DNA from: Romboutsia weinsteinii
GTDB taxonomy: Bacteria; Bacillota; Clostridia; Peptostreptococcales; Peptostreptococcaceae
DNA: 64,000 nucleotides
NCBI RefSeq assembly: GCF_002250835.2
Contig: NZ_NOJY02000018.1
Location: 1-64,000 of the forward strand
Direction of reading: 5' to 3'
In this document: positions 26,862 through 35,682 of the stretch, one piece after another
Position numbering within the stretch: the stretch's first letter is position 1
Layout: every line of letters starts with the position of its first letter
Notes under the pieces: generated by a model
The model's input: only the letters and a program-made list of their open reading frames with translations
Told to the model about the DNA's origin: nothing
Databases searched by the model: none
Program-made: the position numbers and the translations under genes

Positions 26862-29129
26862 ATGAAAAGAATATGGTGGAAAGAAGCAGTAGGTTATCAA
26901 ATTTATCCAAGAAGTTTTATGGATAGCAACAATGATGGTATAGGGGATTTACAAGGAATAATCCAAAAACTTGATTATATAAAAAATCTAGGTGTAGATG
27001 TAATATGGATATGTCCAATGTATAAATCACCTAATGATGATAATGGATATGATATAAGTGATTATAAGGATATAATGGATGAGTTTGGAAAAATGAGTGA
27101 CTTTGATCAATTATTAGAAGAAGTTCATAAAAGAGATATGAAGCTAATAATAGACTTAGTTGTAAACCATACTTCAGATGAACACGAGTGGTTTATAGAA
27201 TCAAAATCATCAAAGGATAACCCAAAGAGAGACTGGTATATATGGAAAGAAGGAAAAAATGGACTAGAGCCAAATAACTGGGAAAGTATATTTAGAGGTT
27301 CAGCTTGGGAAAAAGATGACAATACTGATGAGTACTTCTTACATATATTCTCTAAAAAGCAACCAGACCTAAACTGGGAAAATGAAGAAGTAAGAAAAGC
27401 TGTTTATGAAATGATTAACTGGTGGTTAGACAAGGGGATAGATGGATTTAGAGTAGATGCAATTAGTCATATTAAAAAAGAAGAGGGATTAAAAGATATG
27501 GATAATCCTGAAGGTCTTGAGTACGTTCCTTCTTTTGATAAGCATATGAATGTAAATGGTATACAGAAATTCTTAAAAGAGTTAAAAGAAGAGACTTTTT
27601 CTAAATATGACATAATGACAGTAGGAGAAGCCAATGGTGTGACAACTAACGATTGTCATGAATGGGTAGGAGAAGAAGAAGGAAAATTTAATATGGTATT
27701 CCAATTCGGTCACTTATCATTATGGGATTATAAAAAAGAAAAATCATTTGATGTATTAAAATATAAAAGAGAAATGAATAAATGGCAAGAAGCACTACAT
27801 AATAAGGGGTGGAATGCACTATTTATAGAAAATCATGATCAGGTTAGGGTAGTATCTAACTGGGGAAATGATAATGAATATTTACCTGAAAGTGCAAAAT
27901 CATTGGCTTTATCATACTTTATGCAACAAGGTACACCTTTTATATACCAAGGACAAGAAATAGGTATGACAAATATTCAGCTTGAAAGCATTAACAACTA
28001 TGATGATGTTGGAACAATAAATGCTTATTATGAAGATATAGAAAAAGGAATAAGTGAAGAGGATGCACTAAAGAAAGTTTGGATGTCTTCTAGAGATAAT
28101 TCTCGTACTCCAATGCAGTGGGATGATTCTAAAAATGCTGGATTTAGTAATTCAGATAATCTATGGTTTAGCTTAAATCCAAACTATGTAGATATAAATG
28201 TTAAGTCACAAGAAAAAGATGAAAACTCAGTACTTAATTTCTATAAAAGTATGATAAGAATAAGAAAAGAAAATAAAGCATTAATATATGGTAAATGTGA
28301 GATTCTTATGAAGTATGATGAGCAAATATATGCTTATGAGAGAGTACTAGACAATGAAAAGTTTGTAATTATATGTAATCTTAGTGATGAAGAAGCAGTA
28401 TATAATCATGATGAAATAATTCTACAAAGAGATAATTTAATTTTATCGACTCATGATGTAGGACAACATAAGGAATTAAATAAATTTTATTTAAAGCCTT
28501 GGGAGTCTAGAATGTATAAAGCAGATTATCCAAAAAGAGAAAAGGAAAAAATGATAGATGGTGAGTTATACTTAGCATTTAAAAAAGAGTTATTTGATGA
28601 AAGACAGTATGCAAAAGAAGTACTATTTGACTATAATAACTTAAGACCAAGTATGGTGGATGAAAGAAATGAAATAATCAAAAATCTATTTGGGTCAACT
28701 ACAAATAAGTTTTTTATAGAACCTCCATTTAGATGTGATTATGGATACAATATTACATGGGGAGATAATAGTTATGCTAACTATAATTTAACAGTACTTG
28801 ATTGTACTACTGTTAGAGTAGGTAATAATGTACTTATTGGTCCAAATGTAAATTTATTTACAGCAGGTCACCCGGTAGATGTTGAGATGAGGGTAGATGG
28901 ACTTGAATTTGCTAAGCCTATTACTATAGGAGATAATGTTTGGATTTGTGGAGGCGTTACTGTAAACCCAGGGGTAACGATAGGAGAAAACTCTGTAATA
29001 GCTTCAGGAAGTGTTGTTACTAAGGACATACCTAAAAATGTTGTGGCAGGTGGTAATCCTTGTAAGGTAATAAGAGAAATTAATGAAGAAGATAAGAAGA
29101 AATATTTTAAGGATTGTTATGTAAAATAA
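26862..29129 (+). CDS. GH13 alpha-glucosidase fused to maltose O-acetyltransferase
   Basis: A 755-residue fusion. Residues 1-557 are a complete GH13_31 alpha-glucosidase (D199 in GFRVDA, E256 in VGEANG, D326 in ENHDQVR); Ala200 after the nucleophile is typical of enzymes acting on alpha-1,4 bonds. Residues about 560-755 are a full maltose/galactoside O-acetyltransferase: the Maa N-terminal helices (KMIDGELYLAFKKEL, FDYNN), then left-handed beta-helix hexapeptides (VRVGNNVLIGPNV, FTAGHPVDVE with the catalytic His, PITIGDNVWICGG, GVTIGENSVIASGSVVTKD). There is no stop or frameshift at the junction. An internal ATG at 28551, preceded by AAAAGGAA, could also give free acetyltransferase. Last gene of the operon. 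Confidence 0.9.
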   Translation: MKRIWWKEAVGYQIYPRSFMDSNNDGIGDLQGIIQKLDYIKNLGVDVIWICPMYKSPNDDNGYDISDYKDIMDEFGKMSDFDQLLEEVHKRDMKLIIDLVVNHTSDEHEWFIESKSSKDNPKRDWYIWKEGKNGLEPNNWESIFRGSAWEKDDNTDEYFLHIFSKKQPDLNWENEEVRKAVYEMINWWLDKGIDGFRVDAISHIKKEEGLKDMDNPEGLEYVPSFDKHMNVNGIQKFLKELKEETFSKYDIMTVGEANGVTTNDCHEWVGEEEGKFNMVFQFGHLSLWDYKKEKSFDVLKYKREMNKWQEALHNKGWNALFIENHDQVRVVSNWGNDNEYLPESAKSLALSYFMQQGTPFIYQGQEIGMTNIQLESINNYDDVGTINAYYEDIEKGISEEDALKKVWMSSRDNSRTPMQWDDSKNAGFSNSDNLWFSLNPNYVDINVKSQEKDENSVLNFYKSMIRIRKENKALIYGKCEILMKYDEQIYAYERVLDNEKFVIICNLSDEEAVYNHDEIILQRDNLILSTHDVGQHKELNKFYLKPWESRMYKADYPKREKEKMIDGELYLAFKKELFDERQYAKEVLFDYNNLRPSMVDERNEIIKNLFGSTTNKFFIEPPFRCDYGYNITWGDNSYANYNLTVLDCTTVRVGNNVLIGPNVNLFTAGHPVDVEMRVDGLEFAKPITIGDNVWICGGVTVNPGVTIGENSVIASGSVVTKDIPKNVVAGGNPCKVIREINEEDKKKYFKDCYVK

Positions 29130-29151
29130 TTATATTTTAAAATAATTCACA

Positions 29152-29200
29152 AAAAGCTATGAAATAGAGTAATTAAACTCTGTTTTCATAGCTTTTATAC
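29152..29200. terminator. Terminator of the maltodextrin operon
   Basis: A 13-bp outer stem AAAAGCTATGAAA / TTTCATAGCTTTT with an inner 5-bp AGAGT / ACTCT helix, ending in a T-rich tail; also usable by the convergent EIIC gene. Confidence 0.87.
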
Positions 29201-29218
29201 TTATTAAATATAGGAAGA

Positions 29219-30274
29219 CTATAAGTTGATTTTTAAATCTCCGTCTTTTATAAGTCCTTTTTTTCTCATAACTGATGAGATAAGAAGAGTTAAAATAGCT
29301 GGTAATACAAATTGCAATAATAGTATACCAATCCACATAGATATTCCTGTCGTGCCTGATGCTTGCATTGCTGTTACAGTACCAAACTGACCTACAAGAC
29401 CACTAGTCCCCATACCAGAGCCTATAGGTATATTTTCTAGCTTAAATACAGTAGTAGATAGAGGTCCGAGTATTACAGAAGCTAGAGTTGGTGGTATCCA
29501 TATTTTCCAGTTTTTAATAATGTTTGGCATTTGTAACATTGATGTACCAAGACCTTGTGCAACTAACCCGCCAACTCCGTTTTCTTTATAGCCCATTACA
29601 GCAAATCCAACCATCTGACAACAACATCCAACAGTTGCTGCACCACCTGCTAGTCCACCTAGACTAAGCATCATACAAATAGCAGCACTGCTTATTGGAA
29701 GTGTAAGTGCAATACCTACCATTGAAGCAACTAAAGCACCCATAAGTACTGGCTGCATGTCTGTAGCACTCATGATAATATTTCCAAAAGCACTCATAAA
29801 TGAAGATACTCCAGGACCTACAAACTGAGCAACAAGTACTCCTACTAATATAGTAAGGGCAGGTGTAACTAATATATCTATTTTTGTTTCTTTAGATATA
29901 AACTTACCACATTCAACAGAAATAACTGTAGCTATAAAAGCACCTACAGGTCCACCTAGCTCATTTCCACAAGCTCCAACTAAAGCCGATGAAAACATAA
30001 CCAGTGGAGGGGCTTGAAGACCATAAGATATAGCAACTGCTATAGCAGGTCCAGTGACTTGCTTAGCCAAAGGGTTTATTACATCAGTAAAAAGAGTTAT
30101 ACCAAATTTATCGCCTATTGTGTTAAATATAGTCCCGATTAATAATGAAGAAAATAATCCAAGTGCCATATAGCTAAGAGCATCTATTAAATATCTTTGT
30201 ATTGATATTTCTATGTTTTTACTTCTTAAAAATTCTTTAAAGTTCCGTTTTTTATTATTTTGAGTAGCAATCAA
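29219..30274 (-). CDS. PTS EIIC-like membrane protein of the PfoR family
   Basis: A 351-residue membrane protein with about 9-10 hydrophobic segments and many small-residue motifs (GACGNELGGPVGAFI, GGLAGGAATVGCCCQMVGFAV, GSGMGTSGLVGQFGT). It matches the stand-alone EIIC_2 family to which the Clostridium perfringens PfoR protein belongs. No EIIA or EIIB is adjacent, so sugar transport is unproven. The open frame extends 56 codons upstream, but only the TTG at 30274 is preceded at correct distance by AGGGGGGAG, which excludes the low-complexity upstream part. A single gene convergent with the maltodextrin operon. Confidence 0.83.
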   Translation of the reverse strand: MIATQNNKKRNFKEFLRSKNIEISIQRYLIDALSYMALGLFSSLLIGTIFNTIGDKFGITLFTDVINPLAKQVTGPAIAVAISYGLQAPPLVMFSSALVGACGNELGGPVGAFIATVISVECGKFISKETKIDILVTPALTILVGVLVAQFVGPGVSSFMSAFGNIIMSATDMQPVLMGALVASMVGIALTLPISSAAICMMLSLGGLAGGAATVGCCCQMVGFAVMGYKENGVGGLVAQGLGTSMLQMPNIIKNWKIWIPPTLASVILGPLSTTVFKLENIPIGSGMGTSGLVGQFGTVTAMQASGTTGISMWIGILLLQFVLPAILTLLISSVMRKKGLIKDGDLKINL

Positions 30275-30582
30275 TTCAATATCTCCCCCCTTAAAAATAA
30301 ACTTATATGATTTAAGATTATTATATATCTTTTTAGGTGACAAGACAAATGTTATTTCACTTAGAAAAAATATAAATATATTGTATTCATTTAATATTGT
30401 TACAAAATTGTAAATATAATTATATAAGATAATAATTAACATACTTAAATTTAGAAGTAATTTTGTTTAAAACTTGTCCTATATAGTTTATAATTAGAGT
30501 ATATAAATTTAAACATTTGGGTATAAATGTAAGAATGTAGAAGAGTAATGTCTATTACCAGTAATTAAAAGGAAGTGGATAT

Positions 30583-32124
30583 ATGAAATTTACTAAAAAT
30601 AAAAATATAATAGCTTTAATAATATCTATTCCTATACTGATTATTGCTCAGTTTTACTTATTTAAAGTAGGAGCTATAAGTCCCTTAGTAAAGGGGGTAG
30701 ATATTAAAGTATCAAGTGGTGACTATGTAAAAGACATAGACAAATATGTATTAAAATTAGACGAGCCAGTAGCCTTATCCATGGGTGACTTTGTTACAAT
30801 GCCATCCTATGCTAAAGATCCTGACTTACAGTTTAATATATTAGATGATTCAGGAATACTAAAAATAGAGAATAACAACCAATTAGTAGGAGTAAAGGAA
30901 GGATATTCATCTATTGGTGTTATGAAAGGATCTAGAGTATTAAAGCAGGTAGCTGTTAGAGTTATTGATCCTTCAGTTGAAAGTCTTATAGTGTCTGTAG
31001 ATAGAGAACTAAAATATGTAGATGATGCAACAACTATAAGTAGTATTGTAAAGGAAGATTATACTAAGTTTAAGGAAAAGAGTCAGGTGACTTATGAAAG
31101 TAGTAATGATGAAGTGCTTAGAATTGAAGATAATATAGTAACTGCAGTTGGTGTAGGAAAAGCGTCTATCATTGCAAAATCAAAAGATAAAGAAGAAGAA
31201 TTAAGTTTTAATATTGAGGCAAGGATTGATAGTATTGAAATTAGTGATGTTATTGAAGTTGAGCTTAAACAATCTAAAAAATTAAGACCGAATATAATTA
31301 CATCACCTAAAAATCTAGCCCATCCTAAAGTAAAATATAATTACCTTGATAAAAAAGAACCAATAGAAAGAGCAGTAGACTTAGATAAAGATGGAACAGT
31401 AGTTGGAATAAGATTAGGAGAAGATAGAATAAAAATAACTTGTGGAAACAAAGAAAAAATAGTAACTATAAAAGTTGTTGAAAACTCAATTACTAGTCAA
31501 GGTATAGAAAATATTAATGCAGACTTTGAGATAATAGATAATATAATGAGAATAAATATTAGCTGGGATTATATTGAAGGCATAAATGACTATAATATAT
31601 TCTTAAGAAATAATTCATTAGATGAAAAACAATTTAAGAAATATCTAGAAGTCAAAGTAAACCCAAATGAATTAAATGGAAAAGCAAGGGTAGAAACAAT
31701 TATAGAACTAGATATAACGGGTATTGAATATCCTGATATTTCATTATACGTAGAAGGAATTACTAAGTTTGGGCCAACAAAACGAAGTAACTTAGTACAT
31801 TTAAAACGTGAGCCTGAAGCTCCGCCAGAAGACGAGGGTGAAAATACACCATTAGTTTTATCTGGAGGTATTGATAGTGAAAATAAAGTTATAAACCTTA
31901 GCTGGAACCAAGTAGGAAATGAAAATACTACCTATAGTGTTTATATAAAAGACAAAGAGAAAGGTGAAACTATATCTACAGTTTATAAGCAAGGAATAAA
32001 AGAGACTCAAATTACAATTCCTATAGATGGAGATAGTGTAGATATGGAAATTCATATTATTGCTGAGGGCGAAGGAACTACACTTGAGATGAGTAACACA
32101 TTACCTTTAACTAATAAGGAATAA
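30583..32124 (+). CDS. Membrane-anchored extracellular protein with Ig-like and FN3-like domains
   Basis: A 513-residue protein with one N-terminal membrane segment (about 8-28) and the rest outside the cell. Two bacterial Ig-like group 2 domains are suggested at about 55-140 and 140-210 (QVTYESSNDEVLRIEDN, VTAVGVGKASIIAKSKD), and fibronectin-III-like strands at about 310-405 and 425-505 (INISWDYIEGINDYNIFL; INLSWNQVGNENTTYSVYI). No catalytic motif, LPxTG or choline-binding repeat is seen. It may bridge the membrane and the wall. The ATG follows AAAGGAAG. A small gene follows after a strong hairpin. Confidence 0.75.
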   Translation: MKFTKNKNIIALIISIPILIIAQFYLFKVGAISPLVKGVDIKVSSGDYVKDIDKYVLKLDEPVALSMGDFVTMPSYAKDPDLQFNILDDSGILKIENNNQLVGVKEGYSSIGVMKGSRVLKQVAVRVIDPSVESLIVSVDRELKYVDDATTISSIVKEDYTKFKEKSQVTYESSNDEVLRIEDNIVTAVGVGKASIIAKSKDKEEELSFNIEARIDSIEISDVIEVELKQSKKLRPNIITSPKNLAHPKVKYNYLDKKEPIERAVDLDKDGTVVGIRLGEDRIKITCGNKEKIVTIKVVENSITSQGIENINADFEIIDNIMRINISWDYIEGINDYNIFLRNNSLDEKQFKKYLEVKVNPNELNGKARVETIIELDITGIEYPDISLYVEGITKFGPTKRSNLVHLKREPEAPPEDEGENTPLVLSGGIDSENKVINLSWNQVGNENTTYSVYIKDKEKGETISTVYKQGIKETQITIPIDGDSVDMEIHIIAEGEGTTLEMSNTLPLTNKE

Positions 32125-32136
32125 AAAATTAATTAT

Positions 32137-32179
32137 CTTAATATAGTTTATACGGGAGAATTATATAAACTATATTAAG
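32137..32179 (+). repeat. 16-bp perfect inverted repeat overlapping the ribosome site of the small gene
   Basis: The perfect arms CTTAATATAGTTTATA (32137-32152) and TATAAACTATATTAAG (32164-32179) enclose an 11-nt loop that itself contains GGGAGAA. The right arm abuts and partly includes the AAGGGAG ribosome site of the next gene (TTG at 32192). There is no T run, so it is more likely a translation-control or RNA-stability element than a terminator. Confidence 0.8.
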
Positions 32180-32191
32180 GGAGTGATTGTA

Positions 32192-32398
32192 TTGTTAAGA
32201 AGATATAATCGCATAAGTGAGGTCTGTAAGGATCTAGCTGAGCAAGCATTTAAAGCATATACAGGTAAAAAGGATTATAAAAAAGCGATAGCAATTTACT
32301 GTATATTATCAGAATCTATATGTGTGCCAAAAGATATAGGTGATTTTTCTAAAACAATGCTTGCAAGATTGAGTAAAAAAATCGAAGATAATGCTTAA
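32192..32398 (+). CDS. Small protein of unknown function
   Basis: A predicted 68-residue cytosolic protein, basic at the start (LLRRYNRISEV) and alpha-helical throughout: DLAEQAFKAYTGKKDYKKAIAIYCILSESI looks like a single TPR-like helical pair. It is not recognised further. The TTG start at 32192 is chosen because AAGGGAG lies 8 nt upstream; a GTG at 32183 would sit inside that site. A perfect hairpin covers its leader and a strong terminator follows. It is probably cotranscribed with the Ig-like protein gene. Confidence 0.65.
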   Translation: MLRRYNRISEVCKDLAEQAFKAYTGKKDYKKAIAIYCILSESICVPKDIGDFSKTMLARLSKKIEDNA

Positions 32399-32401
32399 TA
32401 T

Positions 32402-32446
32402 AAAGTCTCGTATAAATTTCAATTTATGCGAGACTTTATTTTTTAC
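32402..32446 (+). terminator. Intrinsic terminator after the small gene
   Basis: A 17-position stem from AAAGTCTCG to CGAGACTTT (one G-T mismatch near the loop, 2-nt loop), followed by ATTTTTTA. Confidence 0.9.
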
Positions 32447-32457
32447 ATATAATGCAA

Positions 32458-32512
32458 TATAACTTACGAAAAAAGTTATAATGTTGCAAAAAAACGTTTT
32501 TTATGTTATGAT
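32458..32512 (+). promoter_or_regulatory. Promoter of the aminomutase gene with upstream dyad
   Basis: TTGCAA (32484-32489), 17-bp spacer, TATGAT (32507-32512) forms a good vegetative promoter. The spacer contains a run of A, CG, then a run of T (32488-32502), an A-tract dyad. Just upstream is a perfect 8-bp inverted repeat TATAACTT / AAGTTATA (32458-32480, 7-nt gap) that could be a regulator site. The predicted transcript leader is about 100 nt. Confidence 0.68.
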
Positions 32513-32573
32513 TAATTTTAAAATAAAATAAAGAGAAAAAACTGTTAAATTATATTCAATAAAATATTACTTA

Positions 32574-32623
32574 AGAAGGGGGGAATATCAAAGCATTATA
32601 AATGCTTTGATAGAAAGTAAATG
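32574..32623 (+). promoter_or_regulatory. Shine-Dalgarno separated from the start codon by a perfect hairpin
   Basis: The only strong ribosome site, AAGAAGGGGG (32574-32583), lies 37 nt before the ATG at 32621. Between them is a perfect 12-bp stem TATCAAAGCATT / AATGCTTTGATA (32586-32597, 32601-32612) with a 3-nt loop. Folding removes 27 nt and brings the site to 10 nt from the ATG. An in-frame TAA directly precedes the ATG, so no upstream start is possible. Confidence 0.8.
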
Positions 32624-33904
32624 ATAAAAAATAAAGTAGTAAGTGAGCAAACTAAAATATCTTTACAAAGGGCAGAAGAACTAAAGTCAAGGATAGAAGA
32701 TTATATTCAAATAAAGCCATCAATTCCAAAAGGAATAGAGAGAAAAGAAGAAATAAATGCAAGAAAAGCAAGAATATTAGAAGTGTTAGGTGCAACTGAA
32801 GAAGATTGGAACGAATATAAGTGGCAGTTATCAAATAGAATAAGCGATGCTGATACTTTAGCAAAAGTATTAAAGTTAACAGATAAAGAAATAAATCATA
32901 TAAGAGAAGTGCAAAGTCAATTTAGATGGGCTATATCGCCATATTATTTAAGTCTAATTGATCCTGAAGATGCATGTGATCCAATAAAACTAATGTCTAT
33001 ACCTTCTATAGTAGAGTTAGATGATAGTCAAAATGATTTAGATCCAATGGGAGAGGAATTTACTAATCCAGCAGGTACTATAACTAGAAGATACCCAGAT
33101 AGATTAATAATAAATGTAACAAATGAATGTGCAATGTACTGTAGACATTGTCAAAGAAGAAGAAATATAGGACAAGAAGATTGCCATAACTCAAGAGCAA
33201 TGATACAAGAGTCTATAGACTATATAAGAGATAACGAAGAAATAAGAGATGTCTTAATAACTGGAGGAGACCCATTAACATTAAAGGATGATATGTTAGA
33301 GTGGATAATAAGTGAACTTAGAAAAATAGAACATGTCGATTATATAAGACTTGGTACTAGAACTTTAGTTACTATGCCACAAAGAATAACTGATGAATTC
33401 TGTGAAATGATTAAGAAGTATCATCCAATATATATAAATACTCACTTTAATCATCCAATGGAAATAACTGAAGAAACTAAAGAAGCTTGTACAAAACTTG
33501 CAAATGCAGGTGTACCACTTGGAAATCAAGCAGTTCTTTTAAATGGTGTAAATAATGATAAATTCGTTATGAGATGTTTAAATCATGAATTATTAAAAAT
33601 AAGAGTTAAGCCATACTATATATTCCACAGTAAGCACGTTATGGGTACTAAGCATTTCAATACATCAGTAGATGATGGAATGGAAATAATGGAATATTTA
33701 AGAGGATATACTTCAGGAATGGCAATACCAACTTATATAATAAACGCACCAAAAGGAAAAGGCAAGACTCCACTTCTTCCTCAATATCTGATTTCTAAGG
33801 GAACAGATTATATAAAGATAAGAACTTGGGAAGGTGAAGTAATAAAGGTTGAAGATGAGCCAGCAATGGACGTTAAAAAGATGATATTAGATGCTATAAA
33901 TTAA
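32621..33904 (+). CDS. eam: Glutamate 2,3-aminomutase (radical SAM, KamA family)
   Basis: A 427-residue radical-SAM/PLP enzyme. The 4Fe-4S motif C170-x3-C174-x2-C177 (CAMYCRHC) and the PLP lysine K382 (in GKGKTPLLP) are present. At the two positions where lysine 2,3-aminomutase has Asp residues binding the substrate side-chain amine, this protein has K338 (FHSKHVMG) and N375 (IINAP), the change described for Clostridioides difficile glutamate 2,3-aminomutase. It should make beta-glutamate, a compatible solute, from glutamate. It stands alone between terminators. The leader contains a hairpin between ribosome site and start. Confidence 0.9.
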   Translation: MIKNKVVSEQTKISLQRAEELKSRIEDYIQIKPSIPKGIERKEEINARKARILEVLGATEEDWNEYKWQLSNRISDADTLAKVLKLTDKEINHIREVQSQFRWAISPYYLSLIDPEDACDPIKLMSIPSIVELDDSQNDLDPMGEEFTNPAGTITRRYPDRLIINVTNECAMYCRHCQRRRNIGQEDCHNSRAMIQESIDYIRDNEEIRDVLITGGDPLTLKDDMLEWIISELRKIEHVDYIRLGTRTLVTMPQRITDEFCEMIKKYHPIYINTHFNHPMEITEETKEACTKLANAGVPLGNQAVLLNGVNNDKFVMRCLNHELLKIRVKPYYIFHSKHVMGTKHFNTSVDDGMEIMEYLRGYTSGMAIPTYIINAPKGKGKTPLLPQYLISKGTDYIKIRTWEGEVIKVEDEPAMDVKKMILDAIN

Positions 33905-33906
33905 AT

Positions 33907-33952
33907 AAAAACTCTTAGCTTTGAACATATACCCAAAGTTAAGAGTTTTTTT
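33907..33952. terminator. Bidirectional terminator after eam
   Basis: A 17-position stem AAAAACTCTTAGCTTTG / CAAAGTTAAGAGTTTTT (one mismatch) with a 10-nt loop and T-rich flanks, between convergent genes. Confidence 0.88.
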
Positions 33953-33968
33953 ATTGCAAGTTTGGAAT

Positions 33969-34316
33969 TTACTCTTTAATTGGAACTTGCTTTAAATATC
34001 CGCTTGGGTGGAAGAAGTAAATATTACCATTATTTTTATCAACAAAATAACCAATATCAGTTGGAACATTTGGCAGAAATACATACCCTTCTAAATTCTT
34101 TGATTTTAAAGATGGATATTCGCTAGCATCACCTTTATATATGTAATCAACCTTATTATTATATTTTAATAATATTTCCTTTGCTTCTTCTTGAGTTAAA
34201 TGAATATTGTTTTTAGAACAAAATTCAGTATCATAAGCATTAATTGGATTGTATAAATACACTAATGAGAACATAAAAACAAATAAAATAAGTGAAGTAA
34301 TAAAAGCTTTTTTCAT
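33969..34316 (-). CDS. Small exported protein of unknown function
   Basis: A 115-residue protein with a hydrophobic N-terminus (KKAFITSLILFVFMFSLVYLY) that acts as a signal peptide or membrane anchor. The extracellular part has one Cys and the segment LTQEEAKEILLKYNN, then YFVDKNNGNIYFF, a pattern somewhat like PepSY or YpmB-type folds in which a helix is followed by a strand ending in a display of substrate-like residues. I cannot assign a family. The ATG follows AAGAGGTTATAT on the - strand. A single gene. Confidence 0.65.
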   Translation of the reverse strand: MKKAFITSLILFVFMFSLVYLYNPINAYDTEFCSKNNIHLTQEEAKEILLKYNNKVDYIYKGDASEYPSLKSKNLEGYVFLPNVPTDIGYFVDKNNGNIYFFHPSGYLKQVPIKE

Positions 34317-34404
34317 ATATAACCTCTTTCTATTTAAGTAAGAATCATTATTTATTTTGGCACTATATTAATGTTTTATACATTAATAGGTATTTAAAAT
34401 AAAA

Positions 34405-34435
34405 AAGCTTAGCATATTATATGCTAAGCTTGTAT
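34405..34435 (-). terminator. Terminator of the AI-2E-family transporter gene
   Basis: A perfect 12-bp stem AAGCTTAGCATA / TATGCTAAGCTT with a 3-nt loop; on the - strand it is followed by TTTTTATTTTAAA. Confidence 0.88.
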
Positions 34436-34436
34436 T

Positions 34437-35561
34437 TTATTCTTCATCAGATTCAATATTACTATTTAATCTAGACATCAAGTCACTATGTTTGTATTCT
34501 ACATAAGCACCAAGATATATCTTAATAACTCCCATAATAGGAACTGATAAAATCATACCAGGTATACCAAAGAATCCACCACCAACTGTAACTGCAAGAA
34601 TAGTTAAAAATGGACTTAAATCAAGCTGGTCACCAACTATCTTTGGCTCTATTACTGCTACTTCAATTTGCTGTACAATCATCAAATAAATCAAAGAAAT
34701 TAATGCAATTGATGGACTGTAGAATAAGTTTATTATTACAACTGGAGCCATACCTATTACTGGACCAAAATAAGGGATCATATTCATAAACCCCATCAAA
34801 GTACCAAATAGTAATGCATATTCTGATTTTATAAAGAAAAGACCTACAGCAGATAGTAGACCTACAATAAATGAGTCTAAAATCTTACCAGAGAAATACT
34901 TTCCAATATTCGAGTTTAAAGTTGAACAAATCTCAATAGTAAAGTCACCATATTTTTTTCTAAATATTATATATACTAACTTTTTAGAGAAAGATAAAAA
35001 TCCCTCTTTGTCTTTAAGTATATAAAAACATATTACTACGGATAGGCCTAGTTGAACTATAAACTTACCTACAGAGAACGTAGTATTAAATATCTGCCCA
35101 AGAGAACCTACTAGTAAAGTACTTAGAGTAGGTATAACACTCATTATCTTATCTCCAGTTTCCTTTAAAACTTGAGGGTCTATATTTTTAAGACTTTCAC
35201 CAGTGCTTATTAAAAACTCCTGAGTTTTTTGAGCATAAACTGGTAATTGATTTACAATATCTGCCAAGCTATTTACTAAAGCTGGAGCTGTAAATACTAC
35301 AAATGTTGAAATTAAAAATATAAATATACCATAAGTTAAAAATAAAGAAGGCAACCTTGTAAGTTTAAGTTTGTCCTCAAAGAATTTAACTATGGGATTT
35401 AAGACATATGCTAATATAAAGGCTATTACAAATGGTGTTAATAATGATAACAGTAAGTTAAACACCTCAAAGAAGTACTTGTAATTGTCTATGAATTTAA
35501 TCAAAATGTATGAGACAAGTACTGTGCCTATAATACGCAAGTAAATTTTTCTATCGTTCAA
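34437..35561 (-). CDS. AI-2E family transporter (UPF0118)
   Basis: A 374-residue membrane protein with about eight hydrophobic segments, matching the AI-2E/YdgG family: LLSLLTPFVIAFILAYVLNPIV near the start, a long amphipathic central region (about 95-200) and the conserved GPVIGMAPVVIINL and DLSPFLTILAVTVGGGFFGIPGM near the end. Family members have been linked to autoinducer-2 export or to sodium/proton exchange, so the name should not be taken as function. The start codon follows an AAAGGATGTG ribosome site. Divergent from cspBA, with about 125 bp between. Confidence 0.87.
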   Translation of the reverse strand: MNDRKIYLRIIGTVLVSYILIKFIDNYKYFFEVFNLLLSLLTPFVIAFILAYVLNPIVKFFEDKLKLTRLPSLFLTYGIFIFLISTFVVFTAPALVNSLADIVNQLPVYAQKTQEFLISTGESLKNIDPQVLKETGDKIMSVIPTLSTLLVGSLGQIFNTTFSVGKFIVQLGLSVVICFYILKDKEGFLSFSKKLVYIIFRKKYGDFTIEICSTLNSNIGKYFSGKILDSFIVGLLSAVGLFFIKSEYALLFGTLMGFMNMIPYFGPVIGMAPVVIINLFYSPSIALISLIYLMIVQQIEVAVIEPKIVGDQLDLSPFLTILAVTVGGGFFGIPGMILSVPIMGVIKIYLGAYVEYKHSDLMSRLNSNIESDEE

Positions 35562-35682
35562 TGTAACACATCCTTTTCACGTATTGATTTAACGCTTTTA
35601 GAATATTATACAATAAAATTAAGATAAGTACATATATATTAAATATAAGTTTAAAATTTGTAAGAAAAACAATTTTACTTAC

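Noticed and set aside
35562-35682. Sigma-G-like promoter for cspBA
   Set aside because: GAATA and CATATATA are present, but at spacings of 15 or 25 bp rather than 17-18, so no confident call is possible.
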